Source: Chiua virens
Taxonomy: Eukaryota > Basidiomycota > Agaricomycetes > Boletales > Boletaceae
Reading direction: 5' to 3'
DNA length: 64,000 nucleotides
NCBI GenBank assembly: GCA_019787685.1
Contig: JAHNUO010000015.1
Coordinates: forward strand, 124,001 to 188,000
In this document: piece by piece, positions 1 through 11,733 of the stretch
Layout of the letters: the number at the start of each line of letters is the position of its first letter
Position numbering within the stretch: the stretch's first letter is position 1
Translations under genes and position numbers: made by a program
Notes under the pieces: model-generated
What the model was told of the DNA's origin: nothing
Seen by the model: only the letters and a program-made list of their open reading frames with translations
Database searches by the model: none

Positions 1-766
1 AATGTCGCGAGTTGCGTCCAGACGACCTGAACGTCCGCTGCTTCTCCTTCTCGTTCATCTCCAAGGTGCGATCGCCGCTACGAAGGCTCTCTAGACCGTG
101 CACGGAACCAAGATCCCCTTTCTCGCCCTCCATGTCAGTCGTCATGTGATCGCTCCTTGCCGTTATACCGCAGTGGATGCCAATCTTCCCCGATATCCAC
201 CTCCTGCATCACGAGTACCTCTTCCTTTCTCGACGCATTCTCCCTCCCAGCCACGCTCGTACCCGTGCGCAAGCGTGAGAGTTCCACCCCTTCCCTTGAC
301 CCCTCCTCCTCCTCCTCTCCAACTTCTTCCTCCAAGTCCGGTCCCGGTCTCAACCTCACCCTCACCTTCGCCAGGTCCACGCCTAACCGATAGTCCTCCC
401 CACTTGGCCGCTGCTCACTGTCCCCACTCGGCCGTTCACCATCTGCCTGCGTCCACGACGTCGCCGACGACTCCTCCCCCATTCCCATTCCCATCTCTCT
501 CACCGACGACCTCGCCGGAGACCCAGACCGCGACCGCGAATGCGTCCCCAGCGCCGACCGCGACCCCGAAGCAACACTGAGACACTACCGACGACGTCCG
601 TCAGACGAGACCGGGACCGAGACGCTCCCACCACCTCGAGCGAGCCCACGTCCGAATAGCCTTCCCCCGCCCCGTCTTCGCCCTCTTCGAGGTCTTCCTC
701 ACCTCCCACAGCGATACCGATCGCCACATCTTCGTCGCTGCTATCTCGCTGTGTCCGCTTCGACAT
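1..766 (-). CDS. Uncharacterised acidic/Ser-Arg-rich protein, partial at left edge
   Basis: Reading leftwards from an ATG at about 766 (MSKRTQRDSSDEDVAIG...), the minus strand stays protein-like to the window edge, although the reading frame has to change at least twice (near 560-600 and near 150). The encoded text is low complexity: Asp/Glu runs, Ser-Arg repeats, and a strongly acidic block around 290-350. A last stretch, read from an ATG at about 151, is open to base 1, so the gene probably continues outside the window. The frame changes could be introns, but I could not place clean GT-AG pairs for all of them. No domain is recognisable. The plus strand here also has long Pro/Ser-rich ORFs, typical antisense shadows of acidic/Arg-rich text. 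It could also be non-coding GC-rich DNA. Confidence 0.3.
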
Positions 767-1514
767 CGTGGTCTTGTCGGACTTGTCCACCTTGCTTGTC
801 TTCCTCGACCGTCGTCACTGTCGCCTCCCCCCCCTTTGCCCGCCCCTCGCCGTCCTCCTGCCACTCCAGTGCCCCATCCTCTACCCCAAGCCGACCGACC
901 GACCGCCTCGCCATCGCTCGACCGCGGCGTATCTTGAACGTGTTCGACAGAGGTCATGACCACCCGGCGAGACCGTGGTACATCAACAACAAAGAACGGA
1001 GTGGGTGCTTCAATTTGTTCAAAACGTCGTCACGTTGGCAAATTGCTGTCAAAGTGATGTCACGTAAAATAGGATGGTACCCTTGTTTAAGTAAATTGCT
1101 CTAATCGCAAGCAAAGAATGAGTTGGAAATAGAGAAGAGGGAGAGTGGGAAGAGAGGAAACGCGCGTGCGTGTGTGTGTACGCCCAAGTGGAGTTGGACG
1201 AGCAAACGACCGAGATGAGAAGATGAGTAGATGCGTGCAACGTGCCGAGCACTCACGTGCATGTACGTGGTCAGAGAAAAACTCACACCACAATTAGACT
1301 TGCAATCCGCGCACAACAAAGATCGAGAGTGAAAGAGAAAACCGATTCTATGGAATGAAGTGCTACATGTACATATGTGCTGTGATACATAAGAAAAAAA
1401 GTATGACGCATTGTGCAAGCTAAACAATTACTTTCCATGTCGTTTTCGGTCATGTACAAGGGATCGCAACCAGTCCGCAGGTCACATCAACACCAAAAAA
1501 ACCAGGAATAAAAA
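767..1514. other. Intergenic region, no gene seen
   Basis: Between the left-edge candidate and the stop codon of the Cyc8 gene. A short GT-rich run (gtgcgtgtgtgtgtacg) lies near 1165-1181. The stretch near 1330-1510 is A-rich and probably contains the 3' untranslated region of Cyc8. ORFs on both strands are short and without homology that I recognise. Confidence 0.5.
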
Positions 1515-4500
1515 TTAGGTAGGAGAAGGATCCTTCTTTTCATGCAGTCGAGGCGGTGATGCCACAGGTCGTGCCGTAGGCGACCCTGCAGCTGGATTCA
1601 TCACCTCGGACAACTTTCCTCTCGCTGGTGGCGATGGCGAGCGTCGATCGATCGCCATGCGTTCGTCCGTGGGAGAAGGTACAGTAGACACAGGAGAAGC
1701 CAACGTCGCAATAGGAGGCAGCGCGATCTGTGTAGATGTGCTAGCATGTGATCCATGTCCGGCACCGACCGGTCGCGGGTGAGGAGGTAGAGAGATTGTA
1801 GAAGGTGGGCTCGGAGGGTATGGATGTCCAGCATCACCATGCTGTCGAGACTCGGGAGAGTGCGAGGCAGGTTGCGTCCGGAATGGAATCGGCGAAGGTC
1901 GCGAGGAGGGAACGGGTGTGTGACGCCCGGTAGGAGAAGGTGGTCCGCGCTTCATCGGATCTATGCGTGTGCGCTTGTTCTCCATTTCATCTACGCCAGG
2001 ACTCAATGGACGTTTGAGTGTCCCACCAGGGGGTGAAGGCCGACTACCAGACGTGGAGACCGACCCACGATGAGAAATAACTGGCCGCGGGGAAGTTGCC
2101 GTATGCCTGCTACCATTCGACAACGTAGGGGAGTGCATGGGCGCGCTATGAGACTGGGAGAGGTGGACGAGTGCATCCGCAACACCTTCATCATAATCTT
2201 CATCTACAACACGCGAAGGGGGCCGGGGAGTGGCAGTGGTTGGAGATGGTTGTAGTGACCGACTGCCCGAACCGTTCGAGCTCGATGTATCTGCTATCTC
2301 CTTGGCAGAGAATGACCCGACTTTGAACGAAGCGGACAAGTTCGCGGGCTGCTCTTCCTTGGGACGTCGCTGACGCTTCTTACGTTCCTTCTTCGGAACG
2401 TCCCCTGGGATTGATCCTGCAACGCTCTGAGTGTCCGAATCTTTCTCTTTGTTCTGTTTCCTCCTCCGGTCCTTTCCGTCAGGAGCAGGCGTCGAATTGG
2501 GAGACTCCGATATACGCATACTGCTGGTGCTCGCGTGAAGAGGGACACGGGAAATGCCATCCGGTGATGTAGCCATTGATTGGCGACTTCGGTCCAATGT
2601 TGCTTCCGTTTGCCTTGGTGTCTCGCGCGCGTCAAACCGAGCTGGGTCATATCGCCAATGCCCATTTTCGGGTGGTGCTGACGGTCCAGGCGGAGGGGAA
2701 CGAGGGTGTGGAGGACCACTGGGCGGCTTCGATTCCCAGAACGGACGTGGATGGTGAACGGAGGGATGGGCAGAACGTGGGGAAGTTTCCATCGGACTTG
2801 CAGCACGGTGATGCGGTCCAGGGGAACGTGAGGGGTAGTAAGGTGGCTGGGAATGGTGGCCAGGATAGTCTGACCGTCGTTCCCAATCGCGGTGATGCTC
2901 TGGAGGTGGCCCACGACGTTCCCATGGCATTTCACGCTCGGCCCCTCGCAAGGGCTCACGGGGATATGGAGATCGCGGTGCGGTTGGCGCCGCAGGGCCA
3001 ACCGGCTGACGACTCGAAGGGGGATATGGTTGAAATCCAGCTCCAGGGGAGCGGGCGCGCGGCGGCGGCGAGGCAGAAGCGGAAGGCGGGCGCATGCCAC
3101 GATTGAAATATTCCTGGTTATGGCTGGTCGACACGTGAGCTGCAGAGGCGCGTAATTCCTCAGTCGGGACCTGAGGCTGGGGAATCGGATGGTGAAGCAA
3201 AAGGTTCTGGTGGCCAGCAGGTCCACGTGTAGGGCCTTCACGAGGTCCGGAAAAGTCGCGATGATGAGGTGGGCGATCTACGTCCATCGGAGCCAAGGGT
3301 GTGTGGGAGGGCAAATGGCGGGATTCATCAAGAACGACAGGAGGGGGTGGACCACCTCTGAATGGACCAGGCGATGATCGGCCACCAACAGGGGCGGGTG
3401 GTGGCGGAAGATGAACGTTATCCCCATTCGATGGGCCACGGGAATCTGATCTGAACAAAGGACGCGATGCGCTGGATGTCGACGTTGACTGCAGGAGGAG
3501 AGGGGGGCCAGTAAGACCAGGAGGGGGAACGACGGCACTTGCGTAAGCGGTGGGATGTACATCCTGTGGTCCAGGTGCAGCAGGAAGCTGTCCTCCTGTT
3601 GCTTGCGCGTTCTTCAACAACAGTAGGCGCTGCGATATCACATGGTTTCCGGGATCGAGTTCGCTGGCTCGTGCGTATGCATCGATAGCGTCTGAGATCT
3701 GATTGTTACAGCTCTCATAGAGGCTGCCAAGGTCAAACCAGACTTCGGAGATATACGGGTTGATTCGAATGGCACGAGAGTAAGCGTCAAGAGCATCGCG
3801 GAACTGATTGATCTGGAAATACAGTACTCCGATGGAGCACCAGAATGTCGGGTTGCGCCCGTCGCGATAGACAGCCTGTTGATATGCCTCGTACGCTTTG
3901 TTGTACTTTTGCCCAGCCATGTAAGCACGACCGAGAAGATACCAGCTTTGAGCATCAGAAGGGTCTACGAAAATGATAAATACAAGTGCAAGGAGTAAAG
4001 GAAACGACGACTTGCCGGCTTCGAGACTCTTGGTGAGATATTGGATAGCAAGCTCCTGGTTCTGGAAGGACGAGCCATCCTGGTGATATAACCAACCAAG
4101 TTGTTGGAGGACCTTGGCATGACCAGGGTTGTCTGCAACGACACGCTCGTAAGCATCCTTGGCGCGGCCGTGCTGGATGGGGGTCAGCATCCATCACATG
4201 ATGCGAAGCTGCAAACTCACGTCTTTTTGTTGTTCATATACATGCCCGATCTGGAACCAGATATCGGCGTGGGCAAGAGGACTAGGAGGGTTGCGAAGGA
4301 TGCGGTCGAAGCAAGAAAGGGACTCTTCATATTTGCCTTGCTGTTTGTAAATGATGCCAAGGCGGAAAAGGATCTCGTTCGCCTTGTCAAAGTCTAGCTC
4401 TGCTAAATGAGTACATAAAAGTGCCAAAGAAGAGAAGAGGAGACTCCAACCTTTGTCCATCTTGAGGACAGAGGCAAAGGCTTCCTCTGCATGGTCCAAG

Positions 4501-5486
4501 GAGCCATATCGGTCATAGAGTATGCCGATACCATACCAGAGCTTGGGGTCCTCCTAGAGAGGCATGCATGTAAGACGCCGACACGGAGGCGGTAAGGGTG
4601 GGCCTACCTTTGGATTTGGAAGGAGATAGAGAGCTTGCTGATAGGCGGAGTATGCCTTTTGGAGATCATCCTGCATGAGGTAACAGTGACCTAAAGGAGA
4701 AAAGGTATGAGCATGATGGTAGTGAAGCAGAAGAGAAGCGTACCAAGTGCACTCCAAACTTCGCCGTTGTCTTCTTGGAGTTGGAGCACGCGCTGGAAGT
4801 ATTCGATGGCCTGAAAAGGAAGGGAAGTGACGTCAGCATGTGAACACGTGAGGATCTAGATCGGGATCTGATACAACAAAAAAAAAAATGGAACAAGGCG
4901 ATGCGGCGGCGTCCGTGACGGACATCCTCGGGTTTTAAAACGGGATTGGCAGAAACGCTTAGCCTACCTTTGGGTAGTTCTCTTTGATCCGAGCGATTCC
5001 CGCAACTTGGGTAAGCCCTGACAGGGACATCGGATTGTGCCGTAGTGCATTTTCGTATGCTGTGATAGCGTGCTCAAGATCACCCATCTGCTCAGCAACC
5101 CGGCCTGGGAATCAGTGTGCGCTTTTAGTACTGCTTGTAACCCCAAGAAAGCCAAGACTTGACACACCAATCAAAAGCCACGTTTGTTCATTGGCGACGG
5201 CGAGTTTATGGATGACGCTGGAAGTGGCGGGCGCTACGCCGTTTGGGGGCGGATTTGGGACGACAACGGGGGACACGATTTGATTGGCGGGCGGATGGGG
5301 ATGGCTGGTGCCGTTTGAAAGGGTAGCGGGTGTTGAGGGGAGGGTGGCAGAGCTGCCGTTGAGATGGGGCGGATGGGAGGGGGCGGGATGGGGGGGATGG
5401 GTGACGAGGGGGTGAGGGTGAGGGTGAGATGGCTCGTGCATGCGGACGTCCCGGTCTGGTTGACGGGGAACGTGTCGGTGGGACAT
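1515..5486 (-). CDS. CYC8: Glucose repression mediator / general transcriptional corepressor Cyc8 (Ssn6), TPR protein
   Basis: Cyc8/Ssn6 pairs with Tup1 and is recruited by DNA-bound repressors to silence genes in the nucleus. The predicted protein is about 1,160 residues. The first exon (5168-5486) encodes a His/Pro-rich N-terminus ending in the conserved ANEQTWLLIG. About ten tandem TPR repeats follow (roughly residues 100-460), with family hallmarks such as WSALGHCYLMQDDLQKAYSA, LWYGIGILYDRYGSLDHAEE and WFDLGSLYESCNNQISDAID. The last large exon adds a 700-residue disordered Pro/Ser/His-rich tail, as in other filamentous-fungal Cyc8 proteins. Several short introns separate the TPR exons. 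One of them (3965-4015) has a GC donor: removing these 51 nt restores the expected SLEA-DPSDAQSW junction. The TPR block is essentially identical in character to known fungal orthologs, so the assignment is secure. The start ATG at 5486 is the first one in the His/Pro-rich exon. Confidence 0.93.
3965..4015 (-). other. GC-AG intron inside the Cyc8 TPR region
   Basis: On the minus strand the intron reads GCAAGTCG...TTTTCGTAG. It is 51 nt long, so the frame stays open even if it is retained (17 hydrophobic residues would be inserted). The exon junction without it gives EA|DPSDAQSWYLLG, the conserved TPR sequence. No GT donor nearby restores the frame: candidates 4, 7 or 10 nt downstream give introns of 47, 44 or 41 nt. 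GCAAGT is the canonical context of rare GC donors. Confidence 0.7.
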
Positions 5487-8400
5487 GGGGAGCGGACTTG
5501 AGGAGGTGACGAGGGAGGGGAGGGAAAGCTGTCAAAAGGAGGAGGATGGTGATATATATATGAAAAAATGCTGCGGGAGAGGGGAGATCAGGGCCCGGTT
5601 CGCACCCCAGTCGCACGATCAAAGACGATCAAGCCAGCCGGGTGACAGGATAGATCTGAGATTGGTTTTGGAGAGTGATCTTGCATTGGTTAACGTCTGA
5701 TTTGAATAATATACACCGATATATGACATCCTTCTCGTCTCCAAATAGCCGCGTGCCTGCTCTGTCCACTTACGGCCACGTTGCCGTTGCACGTCGCGGC
5801 TACTACTTTTTTCAACTGCCACAACATGTCCGCGCACATGTGGAGTCCCGTGGAAGCTTATCCAATCATGGCAGACCGTGAGTTAAAGAGCTTAACGGCC
5901 AGCCCCTTTCCAACACCGCCAAGTACTTCCTTTTGGTCGCGCTCGAGGCTCTCCACGCCCCCTCCTCCGGCGTGGATCACCACACGAAGCATCCTGTCGG
6001 CACACGTCTATGTCCATTGTTATAATACTCGTAACCGCACCCACTAGTGCGCCTCCTTCCTAGCCCTGAGCAAGACGTTATGTACACGCCTTGTTAATCT
6101 GGTCAAGGGTCTGCTCTCCCACCACGCGTTCGCGGTGTTCTAATGCTGTAGCACCATGTCCTAATGCGTCCATTGCCGAGAGCGAGCCGTTCGGAATAAT
6201 TATGGCATGACCTGCTGGCAGGCCAAAGATCTCGGAGGCGATACCGTCGCCTCCTGACAATCGGCTACCGAACTGCCGGTTTCAAGCTTCCTCTGATCAC
6301 ATTTTCAGTCTAGTCCATCAATTTTCTCGCGATCGCATTCAGAAAGCATGACCTGTTTCTAGGGTCCGCTTATGCCACATTTGCTAAATTGCCGTCGTCA
6401 GAATACCCAGGCACGTGTGCTATGTAGAGATATCCCTTTCTTGGCTCGTCAACCAGCGCACGACCTAGAAAGGGAGAATGGATCACCCTATCAAAATTCA
6501 AATACATACCTCTCTACCAATTCACTACTTGGCCCACCGTAGTCCGCAAATCTCGCTCTTCAGTCCATCGGCCCTGCACTAGCCTGCAGACGAAACTACA
6601 GGATACATAGTACGGTCCTAGTCGATCTTGTCAATGAAACATTTTTTCGCACTCCGCCACACCGCGACAAAACAGGATGGAGCGCACGGAGTTTTGTCTC
6701 TCCGTTGTCCCTGTCCTGCACGATCGTAACGATTCCATTTTGATTCTGTATTCTTTCATGGGGGGATTCATTGTCCCTTGTCTCGTTCCGTGACCGAGAC
6801 AATTGCCCTTTTCACCCCTTTCTGTCACACTCGGGGCAGTGACTCATGCACTACCCCAAATAGAGTTCACATTTCAATGTAGACCCTCGCAGATCCCCGT
6901 CGAACCTGCATCGGAAGCCTGGACAGGCGATGTCTAGGCTGCAGTTGGTAATCCAATTAAGTAAGCATGCCCCCGCGCGCTCGCAGCTTCCATTTTTTTC
7001 GCCCCGGGAAACGCTTAACAACCGTTGGGACTGACTGGTGCCAAATCCAAAACAAGGTCTGTGTATTCCTGTTTGACATCGATAAATCCGCCCTCGTCCG
7101 CTTCGTTGCAAGCGCAGCGCCCGCTCTAAATCTCGATGCGGTGGTCTGTTCGTCAAATGAATGAATCAAAGACGCTCCAACAGAACACCCAGCTGTTCCG
7201 TCCCAGTCGGTGCGATGCATCGTCGTTCGGCTGGCATCATAAGAGCCACGGGCGGGCGCCGAGATCTATTCTCCGATCATCATCACCCTCATTGCCATTC
7301 GCTTGCATCAGGTGCCATCGATAACCCTGCTGGTGCGGATTAATGATCCCCATGCGGAGCAGTCTCAGCCGCACACTTGTCTAATTTAGCGCATTCGCGA
7401 AGGGATCGTCAGGATTATCCGGCCCGATGTCAAATCCAGACAGTGGGTCCACCTCGGAGGATGTCGGATGTGACAGCATCACTCACTAAAATGGATATCA
7501 TACGCCCTGATACGCCATGTGGAAACCTCCGCAAGGATGATACGTAAACGTTATTTGCTTGACAACTCTTGTAGCCCCAATATCGCAACCCACCCATCAT
7601 TTGAACGGCTGGAATGAAAAAGGAAATCAAACGACCGCCGTCGTGCTGACGGACAAACGGGTTTCTTGTTCAGGATCCTCATGACGTGGGGAATTGTGGG
7701 GGTTCGACGTTAAGGAGGCGAAAAATTAAGGTATACGTGCTGCAAATTATGCCGGAAAACCTGTGGTCGCGTACGAAATCTGCTGGCAAACACACAGCAC
7801 GCGATGAAGTCGCCTGCTAGTCCCTCTTCGTCGCAAGCCGGAGATTGACATGTTACAGGCTGTGTAGTATGGGGATACGGCGCGTTTTGGCGGACAGCAC
7901 CCGACGAAGCAGGCAAACGGTAATATTAGCAGACAACGATCTCCGCGGGAAACGTCTGAGTCTGTATCCATGGCAGATGCGGCACACGTTGCGTCGAGCC
8001 AACTTCTGCCAATTGCAAAGATGGTTTGTAACGTTATCGCCTGGCAACTTTGATGATTGAACCATTCATGTCGAAAAAGGAAAATCAAGGGTCGTGCCTT
8101 GTCCAGAGTGCTAAACCGAAACAAAAAGATTCGAGAGTGCGACGCCTTTCATTTGACCTTGGCTCAATTTAATTGAAACATTTCATGTAATGACGTATGA
8201 GCGGCTCGGGCGTTGTATATACTGAACAGGAAAATGAGCATATGCTGCGGACAACCGGGCAAACGCCATGCGTTCTTGGGACGTACACACGGTATCATAT
8301 ATTGCTGTATGGAGACTCGTTCGCCACTGACAGTGCCGCAAAGCCCATCACAAGGGCCGAAAAGACGCGCCGCTAAAAGAAAAAGAAGGCAAAAAAAGAA

Positions 8401-8868
8401 ACACCGGACTCAGTGCGGCAAATACTTACGGTCGTGTTCGCTGTCAGGAAATTGGTCCGGGTGCCTCCTCCCCCGTGTGCGGCTGGGAATCCGTCACGAA
8501 TCCAAGGACCAAGGCCGCCATAAAATGACTCTATCGGAGAATATGTCCGAATCAGCTTACTTGATAACCGACAAAGTGAGAAGCTAAGGTCCGGTTGTTG
8601 GGAGCGGTGGGAAGATCTGTAAACAGCAACGGCACGTTAGAAGGATTCTAAATCCATACCTTTTGATCTCTTGGGCGCTCTCGAGATCCCTTCCCCTCCT
8701 TCGTTCGCACGCGGCACAGATGAGCTCTTCGACCGCGGTTTCTGCCATGCTCCAGAAATGGGTCTGAACATGCTGTTTGTTTGCCCGTGTTTACATTCCA
8801 CGACCTTCGAGCCAGTAACGCCGCATCATCGAATACGACTGTAATCTTCTGCTCCACTTATACCAGCT
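5487..8868. other. Long gene-poor stretch between Cyc8 and the SERF gene
   Basis: About 3.4 kb. The first 200 bp are presumably the Cyc8 promoter and 5' UTR. The rest holds only short ORFs (under 140 codons) with stops in every frame and no recognisable domain. A 60-codon minus-strand ORF at 6078-6260 (contains GLPAGHAIIIPNGSLSAMDA) looks protein-like but has no start, no upstream exon and no recognised family. A short plus-strand reading at 5826 (MSAHMWSPVEAYPIMADR) recalls small mitochondrial proteins but does not continue. I see no tRNA, transposon or repeat array. Confidence 0.45.
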
Positions 8869-9266
8869 ATGACCCGTACGTTTCTATCTTGCATCTTTCC
8901 CAGAACTACCATGTCGATCTTCTCATCAGGAGGAAATCAACGTGAGGTGGACCGCGCACGGGCGGCCAAGAAACAGGTGGCAAATAAATCCAAGCCCAAA
9001 GAGAGCAATACCAACCTCGCCAAACGTAAGGAGGGGTAAGCATAAGAGAACATCGCTCTCTTCTTTCTTCTCTCTCACCCAGCCGTTTTCCTATACAGTG
9101 ATGCTGAGATTCTGCGTGCAAAGCAAAAGGTATGTTCGAATTCCCTTCGCCTCGTGTATTTCGACGATGGACACAATCAACGTGGTACTTTGTTTTCTTT
9201 AGAAAAACTGACGAGGCAAAGGCTGCCGCCGAAGCCGCGGCGCGCGCTACGCAATCGGGTAAATAG
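8869..9266 (+). CDS. Small EDRK-rich factor (SERF / 4F5 family) protein
   Basis: A four-exon mini-gene encoding about 64 residues. Exon 1 is only ATGACCC (8869-8875). Joined across a 54-nt intron to 8930 it gives MTRGNQREVDRARAAKKQ, the diagnostic 4F5/SERF N-terminus. The second intron (9036-9098) joins KRKEG to DAEILRAKQK, again the family consensus. The third intron starts at 9130. Using the acceptor at 9215 (GACGAG) gives the expected Ala/Lys-rich C-terminus ending ATQSGK. Using the better-looking acceptor TTTAG at 9202 puts a stop two codons later. SERF proteins are tiny, highly charged and disordered; they bind nucleic acid and promote amyloid nucleation of other proteins. The gene is isolated in an otherwise gene-free region. 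Family assignment rests on the N-terminal and DAEILR motifs. Confidence 0.82.
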
Positions 9267-11733
9267 CATCGCGAGTGGCAGGCCTCGCGGGAATCTGTCA
9301 CATCACCCTCATCATGTTGTCCCATGACGTTTTGGAGAATCTTTCAGTGGGAACAACCACTTTGTACATCACACTGCTTTTTCGGAACCCAATATCATAT
9401 CGATTGTCTGTTTTTATTATTTTTTCGATCGTCACTTGCTGCGGAAGGCAACCGTGCACGAAAGATGAACGTCAACTGTATATCCAGTAACCCCATGGCT
9501 ATCGCCGCATCTCACGGAACGTGGATCTGGGAAGCGACATTTTCGGGGAACTGAACCCACCCTATTCAATCAGGGAAATTAATCGTCCTTTCTGACAAAA
9601 AAAGGTTGGTCAGGGAAGAGAGGGGAGGGGAGCTTGTGCCAGCGGCGTCATATGGGATCCGACCTTTGTCCTGGCGCGCTTCATTTCGGATCCCGAGAGA
9701 CAGCCGGTCCCTGTCAGGGATATTCTTCGCCTTGGTTTGCTTTAGATCATCGGGCCTGCTCGACAGAGAATGAAAAATAGTTATCCGGCGTCACATCCCG
9801 TTCTTAGAGGTACCTGCCCTTTTTTGTTTTTCCTTCCAGAGCCAGGAAAGTCCCATATGATGCGCCAGCGGAAATCAGCGGGACCACATGGTACCCGATG
9901 GAGTCCCGCCCAAGGGTACTGGGCTAAATGATGCGACGCCAAATTGCCAGTACAAGTAAGGATTTTGATGCGCGATGCCGCGATCGAAGGAAAAAGAGCC
10001 CGTGACGATGGAACGATCGCATCGATATCTGAATCCGATGACAATTATCCCTACCTGTCACTCCACAGCCGTGCCTTGCAAATTGCCTTAACTTGCCTAG
10101 CGAGACGGGGCAATCTGACAGCTCCCACGAGAAAAAGAAAAACGGAAACGACTGAACCCAAAACCGTGTCTTATCCCTGACGTGTGGCAAGAGGAGGAGC
10201 AAGCCGTCCCTGGGTGGACCTAGATATGCCAGAGTGACAAGCAATGGAAAATACGACGCACGTTTGATGCGACTGAGGTCCCATGTACAGCGACGCAACG
10301 TCACCAAGCCCAAGATGACATCGCAATCAAGTTAACAATTAGACGAATCGCTTCTCAGATCTAACACCCCTTGATGGAGTTCATCTCAACTCGTTCCCTC
10401 CGACACAGCCGCAACCTGAAACGGTTCCTTTCGCCACCAACTTGAACTTGCCAGCAAATTCAAGGGGGAAATGGGGGGAAAGGTAACACGTGCATCCACT
10501 TTGATTGATATACTTGTGGTCCATGGACCCACGCACACTGCCGCATCACCCCAGTTGTGCGAACCCTCCGACCCTAACGCCGCTGCCTGTTTTGATATCT
10601 CTTTTCTCCCTCCAGGTTACTAATCAGTCACTGGCAATTTTAGGATATTGGCGGCTCGGTGAGATCCGCTCGCATGTCCCGTGCGTTTGCGTATCCACAA
10701 ACGTATGTACGCTCGGATCTCGTTTCGGATATCCGTTCGCGAACACGGCAGCTTGCCAGCGTCAGAACCCAGAAAAAGACAAAACAGTTACACTCCCCCC
10801 GATCGTATAGAATATGATAATACGATACCGGTGATGATATCTGCGCCGCTCGGATCAAACCGTTGGTTCCATTTGGAGCCAAGGATACATCTCACCCTCA
10901 TACATATATATGTAGGTTCATGCTCCATGTTCTTGATGAATCGTATGTATCCGTCCGCAGTCATGCCCATCAATGCTTCTGTCACCTGTTCTCTCCTGAC
11001 AGGGCGGGCACCGTTCCCTTTGCGCAACAGTGCCTTATCGGCCCGTCATGTGGACCGGCGGAAAACCGTCGACAGGGGCTGTCAGTGCGTTAACAGCTGT
11101 TAGATGCATTTGCTTCATCACTACCATAAAGTAGAGCAAGTCTGCGGCCCTAGCACCCCATGTGTCTGTCAAGCGATGCGGCGGTGACTTGCCCTGCCCT
11201 GACAGCATAATGTGGCACACATTTGACAACTCCAGCGTGGTGACAGTCTCCAATGATCACCGTAATACATATATATAATAACGGTTGGTTCTGGCTGCCC
11301 TCCAAACTACCCTGCGCCACTTCATGTACGACTGCTGACGTGCGTTTTCGAAACACGCCACTCCATTGACTTGGTCCGAGATCGTATCGGCCGCAGAGTC
11401 ACCGACTCATTAGAAAGGCTATCTCAAGTATTGCCGCGCCGCCGACTACGGAGTTGATGGCTCGGCTGGACTTGATAGATCCCTTATTGCCAAGCGGAAT
11501 GCATAAATAGTGACACAAGGTCCAGCTTAAACCTATTTTCGTATCAACTTCCATGCCAATGAACCTTGACTTTGTGAGGCAATATGATGTGTTAGATAGT
11601 CCTTAATTCCCCAGCGGGTTAGATAATTTGATGCGGTCGGGTCAAGGTTCAACAAACAAACGGCATGGTTAATAAGGGTTCTCTACAGAGCTATCCTTGT
11701 GATCCGAGTGGCTGAATGTGCAAGTAGGGCACG
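9267..11733. other. Gene-poor intergenic region
   Basis: About 2.5 kb between the SERF gene and the 3' end of the BRR6-like gene. All ORFs are short, overlap on both strands and show no domain. The sequence contains AT-rich spots (for example tacatatatatgta near 10901 and tacatatatataat near 11266) and no clear repeat array. I see nothing that supports a gene. Confidence 0.45.

Noticed and set aside
135..503. Possible CRISPR- or tandem-repeat-like pattern in the GC-rich left edge
   Set aside because: The repetition is codon-level low complexity (Ser/Pro or Glu/Arg runs), not spaced direct repeats.
2294..3241. 315-codon minus-strand ORF in another frame inside Cyc8
   Set aside because: It overlaps the disordered Pro/Ser-rich tail of Cyc8; long alternative frames are expected from such biased codon composition.
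5826..6047. Short plus-strand reading MSAHMWSPVEAYPIMADR as start of a small mitochondrial complex I-type subunit
   Set aside because: The first residues are suggestive, but neither the frame nor any spliced continuation gives the transmembrane and Trp-Arg-rich remainder such a protein needs.
6078..6260. 60-codon minus-strand ORF with GLPAGHAIIIPNG
   Set aside because: It has no ATG, no upstream exon that splices in, and no family I recognise; it is mentioned only in the gene-poor stretch.
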